From: an uncultured Acetatifactor sp.
GTDB taxonomy: Bacteria > Bacillota > Clostridia > Lachnospirales > Lachnospiraceae
Reading direction: 5' to 3'
NCBI GenBank assembly: GCA_934394815.1
Contig: CAKRRD010000037.1
Span: 1-33,745 of the forward strand
Length of the DNA stretch: 33,745 bases
This document shows positions 1-5,841 of this stretch, piece by piece (the first letter of the stretch is position 1; every line of letters starts with the position of its first letter). Under the pieces are notes generated by a model that ran no database searches, was not told where the DNA came from, and was given only the letters and a program-made list of their open reading frames with translations. The position numbers and the translations under genes were made by a program.

Positions 1-48
1 ACTTTGAGGAATTTCCCGCTGCAACTTTTGGGAAGTGCCTCTGCATTT

Positions 49-318
49 TCAGGTAATTTGTACTTGCAAAAAACAGTTTTGATAATAGTAAGTAGCTGTA
101 GTATCTCCTATCGTTATGCAATTTCCTTTTTCAATTCCATCATAATTATCATACTTTACTGTTATATCCACTCCATTATTTGTATCTGTTCGTGACACAA
201 AGTGTAACCCTCTCTCGCATTCCATTACTTCTTCTTTTGTATGCGCCTTTGCTTTATAAATCGAATCAAATATTCTTTCTACAACAAATTCTTTCCATTC
301 CTGTACATTGATATCCAT
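49..318 (-). pseudogene. Truncated restriction specificity (S)-like fragment
   Basis: An 89-residue ORF from ATG at 318; a GTG at 321 is an alternative start. Its opening (EWKEF, then IFDSIYKAKAH, then FVSRTDTNNGV, then GNCITIGDTTAT and YYYQ) resembles from memory the first half of a target-recognition domain in type I/IIB restriction specificity subunits, where W-K-x-F, a RT-x-x-NNG block and an IG-(D/N)-x-x-x-x-x-x-YQ block recur. Such domains normally continue for 100 residues or more, but here the frame stops at 49, right after the YQ block. The last six residues do not look like the family, so this is probably a remnant produced by frameshift or recombination. Its ATG overlaps the stop of the 46-aa gene (TGATG), so translation is coupled. 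The assignment is by remembered resemblance only; it could also be a small intact protein of unknown role. Confidence 0.5.
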
Positions 319-458
319 CACAAATCGCCATCAATATTATGAATTTTGATTAGATTTTCTTTCGAACCTGCCTCTTGCACATAACTATATTCTCCACCTT
401 CAATGTTTGCCGTATGATAATCAATTCCTATTCTATTAATTATTACTGTTCTATCCAT
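318..458 (-). CDS. 46-aa hypothetical protein
   Basis: A 46-residue ORF starting MDRTVIINRIGIDYH and ending in NIDGDL. I do not recognise the family. It has no signal peptide, membrane segment or cysteine, and is rich in Ile and Gly with several acidic residues near the end. It is supported mainly by its setting: its ATG lies inside the end of the RHH gene (8-nt overlap), and its TGA shares one base with the ATG of the next gene (TGATG). That is a classic translationally coupled three-gene arrangement. It might be a remnant of a longer gene or a small partner of the RHH protein. Confidence 0.45.
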   Translation of the reverse strand: MDRTVIINRIGIDYHTANIEGGEYSYVQEAGSKENLIKIHNIDGDL

Positions 459-612
459 TTTTCCGCTTGTTACCTTTCGTATTCCTTTTTTCTATTGCAT
501 CACATACTGCATCTGTAATCCATTGAGACACATTTCTATGTGAATCTTTTGCTAATATTTTTATCTGTTCTGCAATATCTTCATCAAGTGATATATTAAC
601 TCGTTTCTTCAT
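451..612 (-). CDS. Ribbon-helix-helix (CopG/Arc-type) DNA-binding protein
   Basis: A 53-residue protein. Residues 1-11 (MKKRVNISLDE) form the short basic beta strand of a ribbon-helix-helix repressor, followed by two helices (EDIAEQIKILAKDS and VSQWITDAVCDAIEKR) joined by the polar turn HRN. The fold is typical of CopG/Arc/MetJ dimers, often antitoxins or plasmid repressors. A GAGG ribosome site lies about 8 nt before ATG 612. It heads a coupled operon with the 46-aa ORF and the specificity-like fragment. Its promoter contains a perfect 8-bp inverted repeat across the spacer and -10 box, so autorepression is likely. No recognisable toxin follows. The call is firm for the fold; the role is inferred. 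Confidence 0.75.
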   Translation of the reverse strand: MKKRVNISLDEDIAEQIKILAKDSHRNVSQWITDAVCDAIEKRNTKGNKRKNG

Positions 613-645
613 GAACAACCTCATTTATAAACATTTTATACACAC

Positions 646-674
646 ATTATACATTTATCATATGTATAAATCAA
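646..674 (-). promoter_or_regulatory. Promoter and palindromic operator of the RHH operon
   Basis: On the minus strand, TTGATT (674-669), a 17-bp spacer and TATAAT (651-646) make a near-consensus sigma-A promoter 35 bp before the RHH start. A perfect inverted repeat, TTATACAT at 647-654 and ATGTATAA at 662-669 with a 7-bp centre, covers the spacer and most of the -10 box. This is the expected geometry for an RHH dimer-of-dimers that blocks RNA polymerase. Confidence 0.65.
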
Positions 675-705
675 TAAAATTATAGTAATTATGCCAATCC
701 ACTTA

Positions 706-742
706 TAAATATAAAAATAGCAGAGCAATCAGCCTGCTCTGC
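706..742 (-). terminator. Terminator of the ATPase/TOPRIM operon
   Basis: Inverted repeat GCAGAGCA at 720-727 and TGCTCTGC at 735-742. Read on the minus strand, the hairpin is followed by TATTTTTATATTT. It sits 46 bp after the stop of the TOPRIM gene and insulates it from the RHH operon. Confidence 0.6.
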
Positions 743-787
743 CACCATTATTGTTCCAAAAGTTTCAACCATTTCTGTTAAATGCCT

Positions 788-1618
788 TCATATTGTGTTA
801 TCAAAGTTTCTTCTAAGCTCCCCCTCTTTCACATTCCATTTTTTTCTCTGATTCCTCGTATGTTTCACACAAGTTTTCCAAAGCTTCACTCCAAAATAAT
901 CCAGTAAAAATTCTGGAAATGCGCTCAACACGAATACCTTCTGTTTCTCATTTAACTTCACTTCCAGCATATATATTCCATCAGGCATCACCTCTCTGGA
1001 ATACTGCTCATAGTCCATCGTGTCAGACAGTTCATATAAGCATGACACCCTCATTGCAAACACATCAATAATATCTTTCCATACACCAATGTCATATTCC
1101 TTAAAATGGGGATTATATGCTCTTTCTGCTGAAACATTCTTGTAATTGCCAAGATTCTGTATCTCCACAAAGTAATCTGCTCCGTTGCCGCATTTTCCCG
1201 GTTCATAGTCTCTGAGTGCCTCAACCATCGGATAGCTGATGTATAATTTTCCATTCTCTGTTTCATTGTCAAAACTTTCAAGCATTTGGCGGACAATATC
1301 TCCATTTACTGTTTTTCCTAAATTCGTTTGATGGACATCATAATCAAAGAAAAGATACACCTCCGAAAAATCATCTCTCGACAATCCCGTGAGCTGTTTC
1401 CTAATCTCAGCATTACTTTCCCTAAGGACCTCAATAATATCCGTATCGAATTCATCTGCCTTCAACTTTTTCCAAAGCATATAAATATTCTCCCCAGCCG
1501 GAAGTGTGATAATGGTATAGTTTCCATGAGAAAAAAATATCTTCGAAATATTATTAATAACTTGGGGCTCTCTAACCTCTCCTTCGACTATAAATGCTTT
1601 ATAGTCTTTATTTGCCAT
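788..1618 (-). CDS. TOPRIM-domain protein, candidate nuclease of a two-gene defence module
   Basis: 276 residues from ATG 1618, chosen over the GTG at 1627 because AGGTG lies about 8 nt upstream of it. Two TOPRIM signatures are visible: the glutamate motif IVEGE at residues 10-14 and the acidic pair FFDYD at 90-94. An ISYPMVEAL stretch around residue 130 recalls the TOPRIM partners of AbiL-type systems. OLD, AbiL, PARIS and Gabija modules pair such a nuclease-like TOPRIM with an AAA/ABC ATPase; in several of them phage infection releases or activates the TOPRIM protein to cut nucleic acid. The gene overlaps the ATPase gene by 11 nt, so the two products are made together. The exact subfamily is not determined, and it may belong to none of the named systems. 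Confidence 0.7.
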   Translation of the reverse strand: MANKDYKAFIVEGEVREPQVINNISKIFFSHGNYTIITLPAGENIYMLWKKLKADEFDTDIIEVLRESNAEIRKQLTGLSRDDFSEVYLFFDYDVHQTNLGKTVNGDIVRQMLESFDNETENGKLYISYPMVEALRDYEPGKCGNGADYFVEIQNLGNYKNVSAERAYNPHFKEYDIGVWKDIIDVFAMRVSCLYELSDTMDYEQYSREVMPDGIYMLEVKLNEKQKVFVLSAFPEFLLDYFGVKLWKTCVKHTRNQRKKWNVKEGELRRNFDNTI

Positions 1619-2717
1619 TGAATGCACCTGCCTTATACATTTTTTGAAGGTTATGCGCCTGGCGCAGTTCCTTCTCTGTCAGTTCAGAGATAGCTTTTAT
1701 CCGGTTATTTTCAAGCACAAAATAGCTGTCTGGCCTCAGTAAATCATTACTCATCAAGTCCGTATTATGCGTAGTTGTAAATATTTGAACGCCGGATATC
1801 TGTTTCAGATGTCTCTGCACCGAATCCGATAATTCAAAATGGTAAAAGGCATCAAATTCATCAATAAATACAAAAGATGCCTTTTCCATACGAATATACC
1901 AATAGTAGAACAATGCCAATGATCTGGTTCCGGTAGACGCAATCTTAAAGAAATCCGCATCCCTATTCTCAAAGTGACAATAGATTGCCTTTCTTCCGTC
2001 TATTTCGCATCCATACAGCTCATAGTCAATACCATTTTCTTTCAAAAACTCTTGAAAATCTTGTACCTTTCCGCTATTAACAATACCGTCCGCCACACTT
2101 TCATTACCATTTGTAAACCCTTCATAGCCACGACTATCCAGAGAATAGAACAAAAGCATTCGATCTACAAAATCCATAAATTTCCTAAATACTTGATTTT
2201 GTTCATTATCAGTAAGGATAGAATTGTTGCTCACATATTTAACGCGGGAAATTGGACTCTCATTCTTAATAGATGCATTCAAAGTATCAGAACCCTCCAA
2301 CAATGTGAATCCATCTTTCGTAAGAAAGTCAAAAAAAATAACCTCTTTCCCATCAATAGATAAGCTCTCACTCTTTAATGTACTTACATCGTTTTTACTA
2401 TAACGATACACCACTTCATGCTCGTCAAATAAAAAGGTATATTCAAATTCGGCAAACGGCTTCCTCCCACTCATATTAAGATAAAAATCATAACTTGGAA
2501 GAAGCTTCTGTTTTTCTGTCAAATGAGTAATAATATCAAAGATAGCTAATCCAAGATTCGATTTTCCGCTGCTGTTAATACCATAAATAATCCCCTTTGT
2601 CACACAACCATTATCTATGATTTCAGAATTAAAGTTATAATTGCTGGGTGAGCCTATATCAAATGTAATTTTATTCTGAAAACCTTTGAAATTTTCTACA
2701 CAGAATTTCTTTAACAT
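1608..2717 (-). CDS. AAA_15/AAA_21-type ATPase, partner of the TOPRIM protein
   Basis: 369 residues from ATG 2717, preceded by AGGTGA at 8 nt; an upstream in-frame start at 2774 lies inside the promoter and was rejected. The N-terminus (LKKFCVENFKGF) and Walker A GINSSGKS (residues 46-53) are those of SMC/RecF-like, OLD-type ATPases (COG1106 class). STGTRSL (261-267) is the signature loop, FVFIDEFDA (282-290) the Walker B, and TTTHNTDLM (314-322) carries the switch histidine. The tail (AHNLQKMYKAGAFNGK) matches my memory of abortive-infection ATPases. It should act as the sensor or scaffold that controls the overlapping TOPRIM gene. It has its own promoter, embedded in a palindrome. Confidence 0.8.
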   Translation of the reverse strand: MLKKFCVENFKGFQNKITFDIGSPSNYNFNSEIIDNGCVTKGIIYGINSSGKSNLGLAIFDIITHLTEKQKLLPSYDFYLNMSGRKPFAEFEYTFLFDEHEVVYRYSKNDVSTLKSESLSIDGKEVIFFDFLTKDGFTLLEGSDTLNASIKNESPISRVKYVSNNSILTDNEQNQVFRKFMDFVDRMLLFYSLDSRGYEGFTNGNESVADGIVNSGKVQDFQEFLKENGIDYELYGCEIDGRKAIYCHFENRDADFFKIASTGTRSLALFYYWYIRMEKASFVFIDEFDAFYHFELSDSVQRHLKQISGVQIFTTTHNTDLMSNDLLRPDSYFVLENNRIKAISELTEKELRQAHNLQKMYKAGAFNGK

Positions 2718-2745
2718 AATAATCACCTTTCTTCTCTTTTTCTTT

Positions 2746-2774
2746 ATTATATTATTATCTGTAAAAAAAATCAA
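2746..2774 (-). promoter_or_regulatory. Promoter of the ATPase/TOPRIM operon
   Basis: TTGATT (2774-2769), a 17-bp spacer and TATAAT (2751-2746) on the minus strand, about 28 bp before the ATPase ATG, giving a short leader. The -35 box is part of one arm of the 2761-2814 inverted repeat. Confidence 0.65.
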
Positions 2775-2814
2775 CTTATGCCGTATTTTTTTTACGGTGC
2801 GAGTTGATTTTTAC
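2761..2814. repeat. Nested inverted repeat overlapping the ATPase promoter
   Basis: The outer arms are AATCAACT (2769-2776 region) and AGTTGATT (2802-2809), extending through A/T runs to GTAAAAA and TTTTTAC. The inner arms are CCGTA (2781-2785) and TACGG (2793-2797) around a T run. The left arm contains the -35 hexamer of the ATPase promoter. It could be an operator. In RNA from an upstream start on the minus strand it would be a hairpin followed by a T run, that is, a terminator or attenuator. Confidence 0.55.
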
Positions 2815-2882
2815 CGTTACCATATCCAGAAACTAACTTATGTAAAAGTCTTTGATCTGCCAATCGCTTCTTATAACCACAA

Positions 2883-2912
2883 ACCGCGCATCCTCTCAAA
2901 AGAATGCGCGGT
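2883..2912 (-). terminator. Hairpin after the 108-aa secreted protein gene
   Basis: Perfect 9-bp arms, ACCGCGCAT (2883-2891) and ATGCGCGGT (2904-2912), about 10 bp beyond the gene stop. The run after the stem on the minus strand is only TTGTGGTTAT, so termination may be imperfect. Confidence 0.5.
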
Positions 2913-2922
2913 CTGTTCTATG

Positions 2923-3249
2923 TTATAATCCCCTTTTACCTATGTTATGATCCTGTTTTCTGTGTCTGGTCACCAGAACATGTATCGTTCCCCCACCGAT
3001 TACAGTCAATGCGGTAAGTGTTATATAAAACGGCTTCCATGCAATAGGATCTGCTTCTGTATGCTGTTGTGACAATACATATCCCGGTAGTTCCTTTTGT
3101 TTCTCCGCGAAAGCTCCTAACGGAGAACGTTCCTCCACAATGACCACATATTCCTCCGGCTCAGCCGCGTGTGTGGGCAGGCATGTCGGACCTCCCAGAA
3201 TTGCTGCTGTCAGCATGACTGCTGCGATCCGTATTTTCCCCTTTTTCAT
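2923..3249 (-). CDS. Small secreted/membrane-anchored protein of unknown function
   Basis: 108 residues. The N-terminus is a signal peptide: MKKGKIR, a hydrophobic core, then a likely cleavage after THA (about residue 28). A short extracellular stretch of about 45 residues follows, rich in Glu and Gln (EEYVVIVEERSPLG), then one transmembrane helix (about residues 74-93, FYITLTALTVIGGGTIHVLV) and a basic cytoplasmic tail (RHRKQDHN). This predicts a type I membrane protein with a very small ectodomain. I know no family for it. It is a single-gene unit with a near-perfect promoter, a 17-bp palindrome at the transcription start and a hairpin after it, so it looks individually regulated. Confidence 0.65.
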   Translation of the reverse strand: MKKGKIRIAAVMLTAAILGGPTCLPTHAAEPEEYVVIVEERSPLGAFAEKQKELPGYVLSQQHTEADPIAWKPFYITLTALTVIGGGTIHVLVTRHRKQDHNIGKRGL

Positions 3250-3305
3250 CCGCCGCTATTCCCCGCTTTCTTTCAGTGGCATATCCCATTATCGCATTTC
3301 TGTTT

Positions 3306-3359
3306 TGATACTTCAAGTATCATTTATAAAATTATATAAAACATTCCCTAAATTGTCAA
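3306..3359 (-). promoter_or_regulatory. Promoter plus 17-bp palindromic operator candidate
   Basis: Minus-strand TTGACA (3359-3354), 17-bp spacer, TATAAT (3336-3331): both hexamers match consensus. Just downstream, where transcription should start, lies the perfect palindrome TGATACTTCAAGTATCA (3306-3322). This is a good site for a dimeric repressor. The promoter drives the 108-aa secreted protein gene. Confidence 0.7.
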
Positions 3360-3398
3360 TAGCGCTCCCATTTTTGTCTCTTGCCGTTTTCTGAAAAC

Positions 3399-3893
3399 TC
3401 ATGAAATCTCCATGGCCTCCCGCCACACTTCGCACAATCTCTCCAGACTCCATGCCGCGTTAGCCGGGCTGGTGGAGGGCAGCACCGTGGCTTCGATACC
3501 GGTCAGGGGCAGCTGATACTTTCGATAGAGTTCTCCTGCTTTGTTCCCATTGGCATAAATTCTTGCAATCTGCGATTCTGCCAGCAGCCGCCGGATGTCG
3601 GTTGGCTCCACGTTCCGGATGCTGCTGTCGCTGGATCCCTTGATATCACAACTCTGGATCACATCCCAGACGGCGATATGGTGGGCCAGCAGCATCTTCC
3701 TTTTCTCCTCGATAGTCTCCGGCACCGGTTCGTCGCACAGCTTCGCCAGAACTTTCCAGAAGCGGTTCTGCTCATGTCCATAGTAAAAATGGTTTTCTCT
3801 GGACTTCACGGAAGGCAGTGTCCCCAGGATCAATATCTCTGAAGCCGCATCGCAGACCGGTGCAAATGTATGTTCAATATGTTCATATTCCAT
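3399..3893 (-). CDS. DNA-deoxyinosine (hypoxanthine) glycosylase, UDG superfamily
   Basis: 164 residues, normal length for the family-6 hypoxanthine-DNA glycosylases. It opens with HTFAPVCDAASEILILGTLPS: the G-(T/S)-x-PS motif is the first active-site loop of the uracil-DNA glycosylase superfamily. KSRENHFYYGHEQNRFW (residues 30-46) is the family's characteristic second block, and VLPSTSPANA (about 138-147) is the DNA-intercalation loop. It should excise deaminated bases, mainly hypoxanthine and possibly uracil. It lies 89 bp after pncB in the same direction with a weak ribosome site (AAGAGCGAAA), so it may be read through from the niacin genes. Substrate preference is inferred from the family. 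Confidence 0.85.
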   Translation of the reverse strand: MEYEHIEHTFAPVCDAASEILILGTLPSVKSRENHFYYGHEQNRFWKVLAKLCDEPVPETIEEKRKMLLAHHIAVWDVIQSCDIKGSSDSSIRNVEPTDIRRLLAESQIARIYANGNKAGELYRKYQLPLTGIEATVLPSTSPANAAWSLERLCEVWREAMEIS

Positions 3894-3982
3894 ATTTTTT
3901 CGCTCTTTTCATCTCTGACTCTCCCTATCTATGCTTCCCCTGATTTCTGCACTCCGAAGCATCCCGGGTCCAGTTTCTGCTC

Positions 3983-5197
3983 CTATCTGTCGTGTTCCAG
4001 TCTCCATTTGATGCATCGGGTCAGATACTCCACGTAGTCCTCATTTTTACACATTTCCTTGCCGGGGGTATCGGAGATTTTCGCCACATCCATACCGTTG
4101 CAGGCTGTAGTCTTCATGACGATATTTAGCGGCTCCTCACAGGTGTCATTGGCAATGTAAGTTCCGATACCAAATGCCACCGTTACCCGGTCCTGAAATG
4201 CCTTCCGCAGTTCATCCGCCCGGACAAAATCCAAGCTGTCACTGAACAGCAGGGTCTTGCGTTTCGGGTCGATCCCCAGCGCCTCATAATGGGCGATCAT
4301 CTTTTCGCCCCAGGCGAAGGGATCCCCACTGTCATGCCGCACGCCGGAAAACAGGGTGGAATAGGTCAGCTGGAAATCTTTCAGGAAACAGTCCGTGGTG
4401 ATGGTATCCGTCAGGGCGATTCCGTTCAGGACGCCATACTCCTTCACCCAGGCATCCAGCGCATACCAGTTGGAATAGGCCGGATTATGCTTGTGGTTGC
4501 CCTGTCCGGTACACATGATCCACTCATGAGCCATGGTGCCCACCGGCGTCACATTCCATTTTTTCGCCAGATATACATTGGATGTACCGATGCAGGCGGA
4601 ATCCTTATAGTCCTTATTGTGAGCCACCAGTTCCTGTACCGCCAGTTCCTGTGCCTCCGCGGACAGTCGGCGCCGCAGCCCGAATTCACTGAAATTTCCG
4701 AGGCAATAGGTTCCGTCCACCAGCTTCTGCACCTTATCCGCCAGCCGATCCCGGAAAGAGGCGTACAGCTTCTCATAGTCATAATTCAAGCGGAAAAAAA
4801 CTTCGTTGACGATAGCCAGTGTCGGGATCTCATACATGGAAGTATTCAGCCAGGAGCCCTTCGTTTCGATGGTCAGGCCGCAGTCTGCCTCCGTACCGAT
4901 CTCGAAATCTTCATACCTTGGCTGCCACAGCCGCAGAAAATCCACATAGGAGCCTTTGATCCATTTTACGTTTTCCAGATAGGCCAGTTCCCCTTCCGTG
5001 AAACGTAAATTGCAGTACGCTCGGATCTGTGCCTTGATCTCCTCCACCATCTCCGGAGTAAAAAAGACATCCGTATTCCTGCATTTGAAGGTCCAGGTGG
5101 TCTTGTATGCGCTGAACTGGTGATAGATGCACTGTCCCATGGAGAACTTATACATATCATTTTCCAGTAAGCTGTTGATGATCTGTGGTAATTGCAT
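3983..5197 (-). CDS. pncB: Nicotinate phosphoribosyltransferase
   Basis: 404 residues from ATG 5197, with AGAGGA about 9 nt upstream; a GTG 30 nt earlier overlaps that site and was rejected. The enzyme joins nicotinate to PRPP, with ATP, to give nicotinate mononucleotide in NAD salvage. The visible marks are the N-terminal LLENDMYKFSMG, SEFGLRRR around residue 180, the GTSNV block, and FSGVRHDSGDP (about 308-318), whose histidine is the autophosphorylation site in the family. Its length matches bacterial PncB. It follows pncA by 56 bp with no terminator between, so the pair is a two-step route from nicotinamide to NaMN. Confidence 0.93.
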   Translation of the reverse strand: MQLPQIINSLLENDMYKFSMGQCIYHQFSAYKTTWTFKCRNTDVFFTPEMVEEIKAQIRAYCNLRFTEGELAYLENVKWIKGSYVDFLRLWQPRYEDFEIGTEADCGLTIETKGSWLNTSMYEIPTLAIVNEVFFRLNYDYEKLYASFRDRLADKVQKLVDGTYCLGNFSEFGLRRRLSAEAQELAVQELVAHNKDYKDSACIGTSNVYLAKKWNVTPVGTMAHEWIMCTGQGNHKHNPAYSNWYALDAWVKEYGVLNGIALTDTITTDCFLKDFQLTYSTLFSGVRHDSGDPFAWGEKMIAHYEALGIDPKRKTLLFSDSLDFVRADELRKAFQDRVTVAFGIGTYIANDTCEEPLNIVMKTTACNGMDVAKISDTPGKEMCKNEDYVEYLTRCIKWRLEHDR

Positions 5198-5253
5198 GAT
5201 TTTATCCTCTTTCTCTCTTAAATTCACAACCGTTTGTAAATTCGATATGTTCT

Positions 5254-5829
5254 CTAAATCACGTCCACCTGGATCGGTCCCATGGCCGCAATAGCCGTCT
5301 GATGCGTCTGCGGGGTCACACAGGCGCAGGCCTTCTCAATAACACAGACTCTTGCTTCCGGCACGAAGGCTTTCGCCATGACCACATTGCTCAACACACA
5401 GATTCCGGTACAGAATCCGGTGAAATCCACTTCCATGGGGTATTCTCCCTCCGCAGCCCCTCCCGCTGCCGTCACCTCTTCCCAGATTGCCCTGAGCACA
5501 TTTCCGAAGTCCAGACTGCCAAAGGTAGGCTTTTTCACCGTGAGAACCTGCTCCGGCGCATAATGTTCCTCTACTGCCTTCACAATATCCGGATGGATCT
5601 CATACCCTTCCGTGCCTTCCTGTCCATGCAAAACGGGCAGGCGCTTTCCTTCCTGGGTGTTCAGATAATCCGCCGTGTGGGTGTCCTTGGTAAAGATTAC
5701 TTTGTAGTATTCCCCGCTTTCTGCTGCCGCAACGATATTTTTTACCGCTGCCTCGCACTCCCCATTCCCCAGTGCTCCGGTGATGAACTCCTGCTGTGCG
5801 TCTGTGATTACTAATATCTTCTTTGTCAT
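5254..5829 (-). CDS. pncA: Nicotinamidase-like cysteine hydrolase (isochorismatase family)
   Basis: 191 residues with a strong GAGGAG ribosome site. The catalytic triad of the family can be placed: Asp10 (ITDAQQEF), a lysine at 99-100 (VKKPTFGS) and Cys144 (CTGICVLSN). The D-x-H metal motif is at 49-51 (KDTHTADY). Nicotinamidase turns nicotinamide into nicotinate and ammonia. The function is supported by pncB directly downstream; by sequence alone other isochorismatase-type amidohydrolases would be possible. It starts 12 bp after the helicase stop, so it is probably on the same transcript as the helicase gene. Confidence 0.8.
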   Translation of the reverse strand: MTKKILVITDAQQEFITGALGNGECEAAVKNIVAAAESGEYYKVIFTKDTHTADYLNTQEGKRLPVLHGQEGTEGYEIHPDIVKAVEEHYAPEQVLTVKKPTFGSLDFGNVLRAIWEEVTAAGGAAEGEYPMEVDFTGFCTGICVLSNVVMAKAFVPEARVCVIEKACACVTPQTHQTAIAAMGPIQVDVI

Positions 5830-5841
5830 GATTTTTCTCCT

